This document shows positions 1 through 5,119 of a stretch of 5,215 nucleotides of DNA, one piece after another; the stretch's first letter is position 1; the number at the start of each line of letters is the position of its first letter. Origin of the DNA: Micrococcaceae bacterium UBA7136 (GTDB taxonomy: Bacteria; Actinomycetota; Actinomycetes; Actinomycetales; Micrococcaceae); the NCBI GenBank assembly GCA_002492045.1, contig DKXC01000077.1, positions 1,241-6,455 of the forward strand, read 5' to 3'. Under the pieces are notes generated by a model. The model was not told the origin of the DNA. It ran no database searches and worked only from the letters and a program-made list of their open reading frames with translations. A program made the position numbers and the translations under genes.

Positions 1-1019
1 CCAGCCGAGAACTCCTCAATATTGTTGGAGGCTTCCTTATCGTCCGAGAGAATCAGGGCCGGTTTTTCGCCGGTGATTTTCTGGAGCTGCTTGGCATAGG
101 CCCGGGCGTCAGCATGGTCGGTGGCGATGACCAGGCCACCTGCATCGGGGACAGTCCGGCGCACTTCTGTCAGGCGCTGGTCGGCGGCCCGCAGGACGGT
201 GGGAATCCATTCGCCTTCGGGGGCTAGGGCGGTCCGCCAGGCCTGGGCGGTGACGTCCTTGGTGAAGCCTTCACCCAGGTTAGCTGCCATTTCTTCACCG
301 GCCGAGGTGCGCCAGCGCATCTGCCCAGAGTAGGCCATGAAGATGACGGGCCGAACCACGTGGTCTTTGAGGGCCGGGCCGTAGCCGTAGGAGTAGTCAG
401 ATTTTGAGCGGCGAATACCGTCGGCGTCTTCTTCGTAGTGGACGAAGGGAATAGCGGCGGTGTCAGACCGGAAGGGGGTACCGGTCAGGGCCAGGCGGCG
501 GGTGGCCGGGTCGAAGGCTTCTCGCAGACCGTCACCCCAGGAGAGGGAGTCACCGGCGTGGTGGATTTCGTCCATGATGACCAGGGTGCGGCCATTTTCG
601 GTCCGGGCCCGGTGCAGCATGGGCTTGTTGGCTACCTGGGCGTAGGTCAGAGCTACCCCCTGGTAGCCGCGGCCGGTGGTTCCGTCGGAGTTTTTGAAGT
701 TGGGGTCGATGGAGATTCCCACCCGGGCGGCGGCATCAGCCCACTGGCGTTTGAGGTGGTCGGTGGGGGCCACGACGGTCATGCGGTTAATGGTGCCGCG
801 GTTGAAGAGTTCCTTGGCCACGGTCAGGGCGAAGGTGGTTTTACCGGCGCCGGGGGTTGCCACGGCCATGAAGTCGCGGGGGTTTTTAGAGAAGTAGAGT
901 TGCATGGCTTCGGCCTGCCAGGCACGGAGTTTGGGGGCGGTGCCCCAGGCTGCTCGGTCGGGGTAGGCCGGAGGAAGGTTTTGGGCGCCTTCACCAAAGA
1001 GGGGTAGCTGCTGGTCCAC
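1..1019 (-). CDS. DEAD/DEAH-box SF2 helicase, C-terminus cut off by window edge
   Basis: Translating the minus strand from a GTG at 1019 gives 339 uninterrupted residues (VDQQLPLFGEG...) that run off the left edge. The SF2 motifs appear in order: LRAWQAEA at 31-38 before the core; Walker A ATPGAGKTT at 54-62; motif Ia VVAPTDHLKRQW at 82-93; motif II DEIHH at 150-154; motif III TGTPFRSD at 179-186. The start of the second RecA-like domain, GGLVIATDHADA, is at 294-305. The missing part should carry motifs V and VI. The GTG start is supported by AAGGA seven bases upstream (1027-1031) and a GGAGG further out (1033-1037); no ATG fits. The family is an ATP-dependent nucleic-acid translocase, widespread in Actinobacteria beside DUF3039, with unknown substrate. 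Lysine is mostly AAA here (9 of 14), against 5 of 26 in DUF3039, the ABC ATPase and ybbN together. Helicase-family identity is secure; the biological role is not. Confidence 0.93.
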   Translation of the reverse strand, partial: MDQQLPLFGEGAQNLPPAYPDRAAWGTAPKLRAWQAEAMQLYFSKNPRDFMAVATPGAGKTTFALTVAKELFNRGTINRMTVVAPTDHLKRQWADAAARVGISIDPNFKNSDGTTGRGYQGVALTYAQVANKPMLHRARTENGRTLVIMDEIHHAGDSLSWGDGLREAFDPATRRLALTGTPFRSDTAAIPFVHYEEDADGIRRSKSDYSYGYGPALKDHVVRPVIFMAYSGQMRWRTSAGEEMAANLGEGFTKDVTAQAWRTALAPEGEWIPTVLRAADQRLTEVRRTVPDAGGLVIATDHADARAYAKQLQKITGEKPALILSDDKEASNNIEEFSA

Positions 1020-1055
1020 GGTCTTGTCCTTTCCTCCGTTTTGGGCCGAGGGGCA

Positions 1056-1097
1056 CCAGAAAAGTTTAGCCGGATTTGCCCTTCTTGGGGAGGGCAA
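1056..1097 (-). promoter_or_regulatory. Candidate helicase promoter with perfect inverted repeat (possible operator)
   Basis: Between the terminator and the helicase start, the minus strand has a TAAACT hexamer at 1068-1063, which fits the actinobacterial -10 pattern TANNNT. It would place a transcript start near 1056 and a leader of about 37 bases. No convincing -35 is visible. Where the -35 and spacer would lie there is a perfect 7-base inverted repeat, TTGCCCT at 1076-1082 and AGGGCAA at 1091-1097, separated by 8 bases. It has no following T-run, so it does not look like a terminator; a protein-binding site is more likely. The promoter call is inference; the repeat is directly visible. Confidence 0.35.
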
Positions 1098-1111
1098 GTG
1101 ATTGGCTGCTC

Positions 1112-1156
1112 AGAAGAAAAAGTGCCTGCACAGTAGATTGCAGACACTCTTCTTCT
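1112..1156 (-). terminator. Intrinsic terminator after DUF3039 gene
   Basis: The arms AGTGCCTGCA (1121-1130) and TGCAGACACT (1139-1148) form a 10-base-pair stem with one G-U pair and an 8-base loop. On the minus strand the stem is followed by TTTTTCTTCT, and A-rich sequence precedes it, as in a Rho-independent terminator. It lies 26 bases after the DUF3039 stop codon. In the plus direction the tail is only CTTCTTCT, so termination there would be weaker. It implies that the helicase is mostly transcribed from a separate promoter. Confidence 0.8.
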
Positions 1157-1182
1157 CCGGGGTTTCTCAGCCCAGTGGCAGC

Positions 1183-1467
1183 TTAGTTTTCGTCACCGGG
1201 GGCCAGGCCCTCATAGATTTCCTTGCACTCGGGGCAGACCGGGAACTTCTCCGGGTCACGTCCGGGCGTCCACTTCTTGCCGCAGAGGGCCCGCACCGGG
1301 GCGCCAGTCAGGGCTGATTCCATGATTTTTTCCTTGCGCACATAGTGGGCAAAACGCTCATGGTCTCCAGGCTCTACATTCTGGACTTCTTCCCGCTCTA
1401 GCAGGGCCGTACCGCCAGAGTGGGCGGTCTCGGGAAAGGGGTCTTCAATACCGGGAATAGAGCTCAT
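1183..1467 (-). CDS. DUF3039 family small putative zinc-binding protein
   Basis: This 94-residue protein matches the pattern I recognise as DUF3039, a family of uncharacterised actinobacterial proteins. The conserved block runs from about residue 35 to 88: HERFAHYVRKEKIMES, then a Gly-Pro-Val-Arg-Ala-Leu-Cys stretch, then FPVCPECKEIYEGL. Cys62, Cys78 and Cys81, with His36 or His41, could bind one zinc ion; this is inferred from spacing. The first 30 residues are acidic and probably disordered. There is no signal peptide or membrane segment, so it should be cytoplasmic. The ATG start has AAAGG seven to eleven bases upstream (1475-1479). It precedes an SF2 helicase gene, the usual arrangement in Actinobacteria, which suggests a shared process, but a strong terminator lies between them here. 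No biochemical function can be assigned. Confidence 0.92.
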   Translation of the reverse strand: MSSIPGIEDPFPETAHSGGTALLEREEVQNVEPGDHERFAHYVRKEKIMESALTGAPVRALCGKKWTPGRDPEKFPVCPECKEIYEGLAPGDEN

Positions 1468-1519
1468 CTCTCTACCTTTCGTTTGGATACGCTCTTCTTA
1501 GTCTAGGACGGCCGTCAAC
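1468..1519 (-). promoter_or_regulatory. Short gap upstream of DUF3039 with palindrome and possible -10
   Basis: This 52-base gap holds a perfect 10-base palindrome GACGGCCGTC (1507-1516), flanked by CTAGG (1503-1507) and CCTAG (1519-1523), so a small weak hairpin could form just after the permease stop. There is no T-run, so it is not a convincing terminator. A TAGACT hexamer on the minus strand (1505-1500) could serve as a -10 with a leader of about 26 bases for DUF3039, but no -35 is seen at the right distance. Readthrough from the permease is equally possible. Confidence 0.25.
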
Positions 1520-3157
1520 CTAGGAGGAAAAGGCCGCTACCCGCTGTAGCATGAGGGCCTGGTTGCGGTCATAGTGGGCTGCTCCCAACCGGACGCCTAG
1601 AGTTAGCAGGCCAGCGCCCAGAAGCAGGCTAAGGCAAGCTCCGCCCCAGGCCCAGATTAGGCTTCCCTCCCCCACAAAACTGGCCACAGTCAGGCTGATG
1701 ACCCCGGGCAGGGATAGGGCCATAGGAATCAGGGAGAGAAAACCACGGAACATGGTCTTAGCCATACCGTCCGGGTACTGGGGGGTTGCCCAGGGTGAAG
1801 AGCCAGGCGGGGCCACCGGCATGGAGAAGAGGGTATCGGTCCAGGCGCCGAGGCCCAGGCCAGCCAGGAAGGCCCCCAGGCTGGTCAGCAGAATGGGCCC
1901 TAGCAGGGGCAGAATACCCAGGGTCAGGCAGAAGACGGTATCGCCCAGCAGGAAGAGGGGGAGGTAGATCAGGCACATGGCGTAGACCCGGCCCAGGCGG
2001 TCGTCGATTCCTCGCAGGGGTGAGAGCACGTGCAGGGAGAAGGCCGTGTTCTCGTAGGGCACCAGGTAGGAGTAGATGTAGCCAGCAAAGCCGGGCAGGA
2101 AGCCTACCAGCATAAAAATACCGTTGACGGCCTGGAAGCCCTGGTTGATTTCTTGGTCACCCAAATCTACCTGGATCAGGCCTGTCCCACTGTTCATAGC
2201 CAGGATCAGCAGAAAGAGCAGGGGGATGGCGAAAATATTGAGGTTGGCGCGGGAGTCCTTGCCCAGGAGGTTGAGCACCCGGGCTGCTACCGCCCAGCGG
2301 GGACCATCCGGCAGAAGACCTAGCAGGCCCAGCCCGCTCTGCCTATCGGAGCTTGTGGAGCTAGGAATGAGGGCCCCTACCCGCTCCATGGTGTACTTGG
2401 TCAGCCGGTCCCAGATCAGCCAGAGCAGGGCAGCATAGGCCAGCGAAAGCCCAGCTAGGGCCCAGGCCAGTAGCTGGTTTCCTCTTTGGGCTTCTAGTAC
2501 CAGGCCCCAGGGGGCACCCAGGGGCGTCCACTTGATGACCTCGAGAACAGTGGTCAGCTGCTCCCAGATGCTGGCTAGGCCCCGGCTGATCAGAATCGTC
2601 AGCGGCCCGGTAAAGATCAGGAGGGCAAAAAGGGCCAGAGAGGCTAAGGCCTTGAGGTTAGACCGAGCCCGCAGGGGCAGGGTGGCCAGGCTGAGGACGC
2701 GAGCGCCCAGCACCGCCAGAACCAAAGCCAGAGTAGCTGAGAGCAGGTAGAGCAGGGCTGAGGCTGCTGAAGAGAAGGTGGAGCTAATAGCAGCCAGCAG
2801 GGTGAAGAGACTGAAAATACCGCCCACGCCCAGCAGGCTGGCTAGCCCCTGGCCCAGCATGAGGTCCCGGCGGCGAATGGGATAGGGGGACAGAGCCTCA
2901 GGGTCTAGGGTGGGGTCGGTTCCACCCAAGAAGAGGGCTAGAACCCACCAGGCCAGAATGAAGAGGGGCCCACCGATCAGATAAAAGTAGGTTAAGTCCT
3001 GGTTGCTAGTGGCGAAGAAGCCCAGGGAGAAGATAGCCCCGGCAATACTGGTGGCCGAAAGCAGGCTAATGACCAGGCTGACAATGACCCAGGCATTCCC
3101 CTGGCGGAAGCTAGCTGCCAGGTGGGCCAGTTTTAGTTGGAGGAGGACTGCAACCAT
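1520..3157 (-). CDS. ABC transporter permease, about 12 membrane helices
   Basis: This 545-residue, very hydrophobic protein should be the membrane part of the transporter whose ATPase is encoded just upstream. I read about twelve membrane segments, near residues 24-49, 57-78, 101-124, 131-160, 170-191, 229-249, 307-322, 345-366, 391-411, 413-437, 471-495 and 499-523. A hydrophilic loop at about 250-306 separates two six-helix halves. The stretch TDPTLDPEALSPYPIRRRDL (80-99) resembles a cytoplasmic coupling region found in actinobacterial ABC-2-like permeases; that resemblance is from memory. There is no signal peptide or substrate-binding protein gene nearby, which favours export. The ATG at 3157 lies inside the end of the ATPase gene (25-base overlap) and has GGAGGG six bases upstream, so the two are probably translationally coupled. 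Substrate is unknown. Confidence 0.88.
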   Translation of the reverse strand: MVAVLLQLKLAHLAASFRQGNAWVIVSLVISLLSATSIAGAIFSLGFFATSNQDLTYFYLIGGPLFILAWWVLALFLGGTDPTLDPEALSPYPIRRRDLMLGQGLASLLGVGGIFSLFTLLAAISSTFSSAASALLYLLSATLALVLAVLGARVLSLATLPLRARSNLKALASLALFALLIFTGPLTILISRGLASIWEQLTTVLEVIKWTPLGAPWGLVLEAQRGNQLLAWALAGLSLAYAALLWLIWDRLTKYTMERVGALIPSSTSSDRQSGLGLLGLLPDGPRWAVAARVLNLLGKDSRANLNIFAIPLLFLLILAMNSGTGLIQVDLGDQEINQGFQAVNGIFMLVGFLPGFAGYIYSYLVPYENTAFSLHVLSPLRGIDDRLGRVYAMCLIYLPLFLLGDTVFCLTLGILPLLGPILLTSLGAFLAGLGLGAWTDTLFSMPVAPPGSSPWATPQYPDGMAKTMFRGFLSLIPMALSLPGVISLTVASFVGEGSLIWAWGGACLSLLLGAGLLTLGVRLGAAHYDRNQALMLQRVAAFSS

Positions 3158-3954
3158 GAGATGCCCTCCGATACGACGCGACCACCCACCAGTTCAACGA
3201 AGCGGTCTTCCAAGCTGCCACCAGCCCGCACCTGGTCTACTGTTCCAGCTGCCAGCAGGCGCCCGGCATCCATAATGGCTACATGGTCGCAGAGCCGCTG
3301 GACCAGGTCCATGACGTGAGAGGAAAGAATGACAGTGCCTCCACCAGCCACAAAGGCCTTGAGGATGTCTTGAATGTTAGAGGCCGAAACCGGGTCAACG
3401 GCTTCAAAGGGTTCGTCCAGCACCAGCAGCTGGGGGGCATGAATCATGGCGCAGGCCAGGGCAATTTTCTTGGTCATACCGGCTGAGTAGTCGGCTACCT
3501 TTTTACCGGCCGCTGCGGTCAGGTCCATGGCCTCTAGTAGGTCTGCGGTGCGCTGGGCAACGGTGGCCTTGTCCAGCCCCTGTAGGCGTCCAGCGTAGGT
3601 AATGAGCTGCTGGCCGGTCAGGGTCTGAAAGAGGTGGACGCCGTCAGGTAGCACACCCACCTTGCGCTTGGCTTCTAGGGGTTGGGTCCAGATGTCGCTG
3701 CCAGCTATCAGGGCCTGGCCGGCAGTGGGCTTGAGCATGCCGGTAGCCATGGAGAGGGTGGTGGTTTTTCCGGCTCCATTACGACCCACCAGGCCGTAGA
3801 AGGACCCAGCAGGGACGGCCAGGTGCAGGTTATCGACGGCTAGCTGCTGGTCGAAGGCCTTAGTCAGGCCCCGGATGTCTAGGGCCGGGGGCCTGCTGAC
3901 CGGGTTTTCTGGCTTGGTGTGCGGGGGCAGGGGGCTGGCGCTTGCATCTGTCAT
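3133..3954 (-). CDS. ABC transporter ATP-binding protein
   Basis: This 273-residue cytoplasmic ATPase energises the permease encoded directly downstream. All nucleotide-binding motifs are present: Walker A GRNGAGKTT at 57-65, signature YSAGM at 156-160 (variant of LSGGQ), Walker B LLVLDEP at 176-182 with catalytic Glu181, D-loop EAVDP at 184-188, and switch His213 in SSH. The Q-loop reads VGVLPDGVHLF (99-109), with Asp104 where most relatives have Gln. I recall the same LPDG form in related actinobacterial ATPases, so it is probably a subfamily trait. About 22 Pro/Ser-rich residues precede the core. The ATG at 3954 has no Shine-Dalgarno sequence but a -10-like hexamer seven bases away, suggesting leaderless translation. 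It overlaps the permease by 25 bases. Substrate is unknown; export is more likely than import because no binding protein is encoded here. Confidence 0.95.
   Translation of the reverse strand: MTDASASPLPPHTKPENPVSRPPALDIRGLTKAFDQQLAVDNLHLAVPAGSFYGLVGRNGAGKTTTLSMATGMLKPTAGQALIAGSDIWTQPLEAKRKVGVLPDGVHLFQTLTGQQLITYAGRLQGLDKATVAQRTADLLEAMDLTAAAGKKVADYSAGMTKKIALACAMIHAPQLLVLDEPFEAVDPVSASNIQDILKAFVAGGGTVILSSHVMDLVQRLCDHVAIMDAGRLLAAGTVDQVRAGGSLEDRFVELVGGRVVSEGISWLQSSSN
3164..3169 (-). promoter_or_regulatory. Permease ribosome binding site inside the ATPase gene
   Basis: GGAGGG on the minus strand lies six bases before the permease ATG and within the last codons of the ATPase. Strength and spacing settle the permease start at 3157 despite the 25-base overlap, and point to translational coupling of the two subunits. 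Confidence 0.8.
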
Positions 3955-3966
3955 ATCACAAGAATA
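3955..3966 (-). promoter_or_regulatory. Putative leaderless promoter of the ABC operon
   Basis: The minus strand reads TATTCT (3966-3961), then TGTGAT, then the ATG of the ATPase. TATTCT fits the actinobacterial -10 pattern TANNNT, and its distance would put transcript base +1 on the A of the ATG. No Shine-Dalgarno sequence is present in this gap. At the -35 position I see only AGGTCT or TAGGTC, a poor match. Leaderless mRNAs are common in Actinobacteria, so the arrangement is plausible, but unproven. Confidence 0.5.
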
Positions 3967-4000
3967 CTCGTCCCCTGCTCCCCAGACCTAGAAGATTACG

Positions 4001-4010
4001 CTGGGCCCAG
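4001..4010. repeat. 10-base perfect palindrome CTGGGCCCAG after ybbN
   Basis: This palindrome begins four bases past the ybbN stop codon on the transcribed side. It has no loop and no T-run after it, so it makes a poor terminator. It could be a protein-binding site for the ABC operon promoter about 35 bases away, or chance. The rest of the 59-base gap contains only the promoter candidate described separately. Confidence 0.3.
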
Positions 4011-4013
4011 GCT

Positions 4014-4964
4014 CTAGAAAATAGCCATCATGAGGGCTGAACGGGCCTTGGTCACCCGGGGGTCAGCTGAACCTACCACCTCAAAGAGGTCTAGCAGTCG
4101 CTGACGGATCAGGTTCTTGTCCTCGGCAGCTGCCCGCTTGAAGAGGTCAATCAGACGTTTGAAGGCGTCCTCCACATGCCCGCCTACAATATCCAGGTCA
4201 GCTACCTGCAGCTGGGCCTGAATATCTTCGGGGGCAGCAGCTGCCTGCTGGCGGACGGCCGCCGCATCCAGCTCTGCTACTCGGGCTAGCAGCTGCACCT
4301 GGGCCAGGCCGATCTTAGCCTCCTGGTCGCCCGGGTTCTCAGCTAGGGCTCGCTGGTAGGCCTCCTGGGCCCCCTGGTAGTTTCCAGCGTCCAGGGCAGC
4401 GATAGCCTCCTGGTGGAGGGGCGGAAGGGGCTTATCTTCTGGGGCTAGGACCGGCTCAAAACCACCGGGTAGACCCTGCTGGGCAGCCAGCTGTAGCACC
4501 TGGCCCAGCAGCTCAGTGAGGGCAGCCGGCTCCAGAGGACCATTAAAGAGGGGAGCCGGTCGTCCTGCCAGCACCGCAATACCGGCCGGCACGCCCTGCA
4601 CCTGGAAGGCCTGGCCGACCTCCGGCAGCTTAGTGATATCTACGGCAGCTAGCAGGAGGTTACCGCCTGCCGAGTTGACCAGGGCCTCGGTAGCCTCCAG
4701 CATCTGCACAGAGGCCGGAGAATGAGGAGCCCAGAGCACAAAGACCACAGCCCCCTGAGAGGAAAGCTGAACAGCCTGCTGAAACTGCTGAGCGTCAGCC
4801 AGGTCTAGCCGCCAGCTGGGCTCCTTGGCCGGAGCCTCAGCCGGGGCGGTTTCCTGGGCAGGAAGGCCAGCTAGGCTGGGGGCTTGGCTGGTCGGGGCCT
4901 CCTGCCCCAGGGCCGGGGCCTGGCGGACGGAAGCCGGAAGTCTACTTGCATCAAATTCAGCCAT
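4014..4964 (-). CDS. ybbN: YbbN/CnoX-like thioredoxin-fold and TPR co-chaperone
   Basis: This 316-residue protein has three parts. Residues 1-48 are a Pro/Ala/Gln-rich, probably disordered lead. Residues 50-165 form a thioredoxin fold with strand VVFVLWAP (73-80) and the cis-proline in GVPAG (124-128). Residues 181-300 are helical TPR-type repeats, including LDAGNYQGAQEAYQRALAEN. The end, RQRLLDLFEVVGSADPRVTKAR, is a hallmark of YbbN proteins. The catalytic CxxC is replaced by APHSPAS (79-85) and I see no cysteine anywhere, so it cannot be a disulfide oxidoreductase. In Proteobacteria, relatives act as holdases cooperating with DnaK or GroEL; applying that here is inference. I chose ATG 4964 over GTG 4973 because AAAGGTGA (4977-4970) then has correct spacing. 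There is no signal peptide, so it is cytoplasmic. Confidence 0.9.
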   Translation of the reverse strand: MAEFDASRLPASVRQAPALGQEAPTSQAPSLAGLPAQETAPAEAPAKEPSWRLDLADAQQFQQAVQLSSQGAVVFVLWAPHSPASVQMLEATEALVNSAGGNLLLAAVDITKLPEVGQAFQVQGVPAGIAVLAGRPAPLFNGPLEPAALTELLGQVLQLAAQQGLPGGFEPVLAPEDKPLPPLHQEAIAALDAGNYQGAQEAYQRALAENPGDQEAKIGLAQVQLLARVAELDAAAVRQQAAAAPEDIQAQLQVADLDIVGGHVEDAFKRLIDLFKRAAAEDKNLIRQRLLDLFEVVGSADPRVTKARSALMMAIF

Positions 4965-4969
4965 AGGGG

Positions 4970-4977
4970 TCACCTTT
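4970..4977 (-). promoter_or_regulatory. Ribosome binding site that decides the ybbN start
   Basis: AAAGGTGA on the minus strand ends five bases before ATG 4964. The competing in-frame GTG at 4973 lies inside this site, which makes it an unlikely start. A weak AT-rich hairpin (GAAAGA 4984-4989, TCTTTC 4994-4999) sits just upstream in the presumed leader. Confidence 0.7.
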
Positions 4978-5017
4978 CAGGGGGAAAGAGTTTTCTTTCT
5001 TCTTATCCTGCCAAAGT

Positions 5018-5085
5018 TTGCCCTCCTCTGCCTGCCCTCTCTTCTTTTCATGCCCAGGGCAGAAAGCCGATAGAGTAGAGGGCAA
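5018..5085. repeat. Nested perfect inverted repeats between ybbN and the divergent gene
   Basis: The outer pair is TTGCCCTC (5018-5025) with GAGGGCAA (5078-5085), and the inner pair is CTGCCCT (5032-5038) with AGGGCAG (5056-5062). Both are perfect, share the core TGCCCT/AGGGCA and are nested, so either a large imperfect hairpin or four half-sites for a DNA-binding protein could be involved. The right half lies at the candidate -10 elements. A similar pair, TTGCCCT/AGGGCAA, lies upstream of the helicase. The left part of the gap (4991-5048) is strongly pyrimidine-rich on the plus strand. Confidence 0.55.
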
Positions 5086-5101
5086 GTCTGTCCTCTTGAA
5101 A
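5071..5101. promoter_or_regulatory. Candidate divergent promoters with overlapping -10 elements
   Basis: TAGAGTA at 5071-5077 offers TAGAGT as a plus-strand -10 and TACTCT as a minus-strand -10, both fitting TANNNT. For the minus strand (ybbN), TTTCAA (5101-5096) lies 18 bases upstream as a weak -35. For the plus strand I see no good -35; a start near 5083 would give a 37-base leader. It is inference from short motifs, helped by the gap being the only place for divergent promoters. Confidence 0.3.
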
Positions 5102-5119
5102 CGGAAGTTCATCCCCTTC

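Noticed and set aside
438..1007. Long plus-strand open frame of 189 codons opposite the helicase
   Set aside because: It is Gly/Val-rich and family-less, while the minus-strand frame has all SF2 helicase motifs in order. It is a by-product of C-ending codons in the helicase.
824..1147. Minus-strand frame of 107 codons overlapping the helicase start
   Set aside because: It runs through the terminator and promoter region in a different frame from the helicase, is Pro/Thr-rich without a domain, and has no ribosome binding site.
1076..1156. A structured small RNA formed by the two adjacent hairpins
   Set aside because: The right stem is explained as the DUF3039 terminator and the left repeat lacks flanking pairing or a T-run; no promoter for a separate RNA is evident.
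1102..1317. Plus-strand frame over the terminator and DUF3039
   Set aside because: It lies antisense to the recognised DUF3039 frame and spans the terminator stem; no motif.
1698..2438. Several Arg/Gly-rich frames on either strand within the permease gene
   Set aside because: They are shadows of the permease, whose hydrophobic frame is continuous for 545 codons.
4001..4010. CTGGGCCCAG as the ybbN terminator
   Set aside because: Only a three-base-pair stem remains once a loop is allowed, and no T-run follows.
4884..5078. Plus-strand frames covering the start of ybbN
   Set aside because: They are antisense to ybbN with Arg/Gly-rich sequence and end in the gap; no family resemblance.
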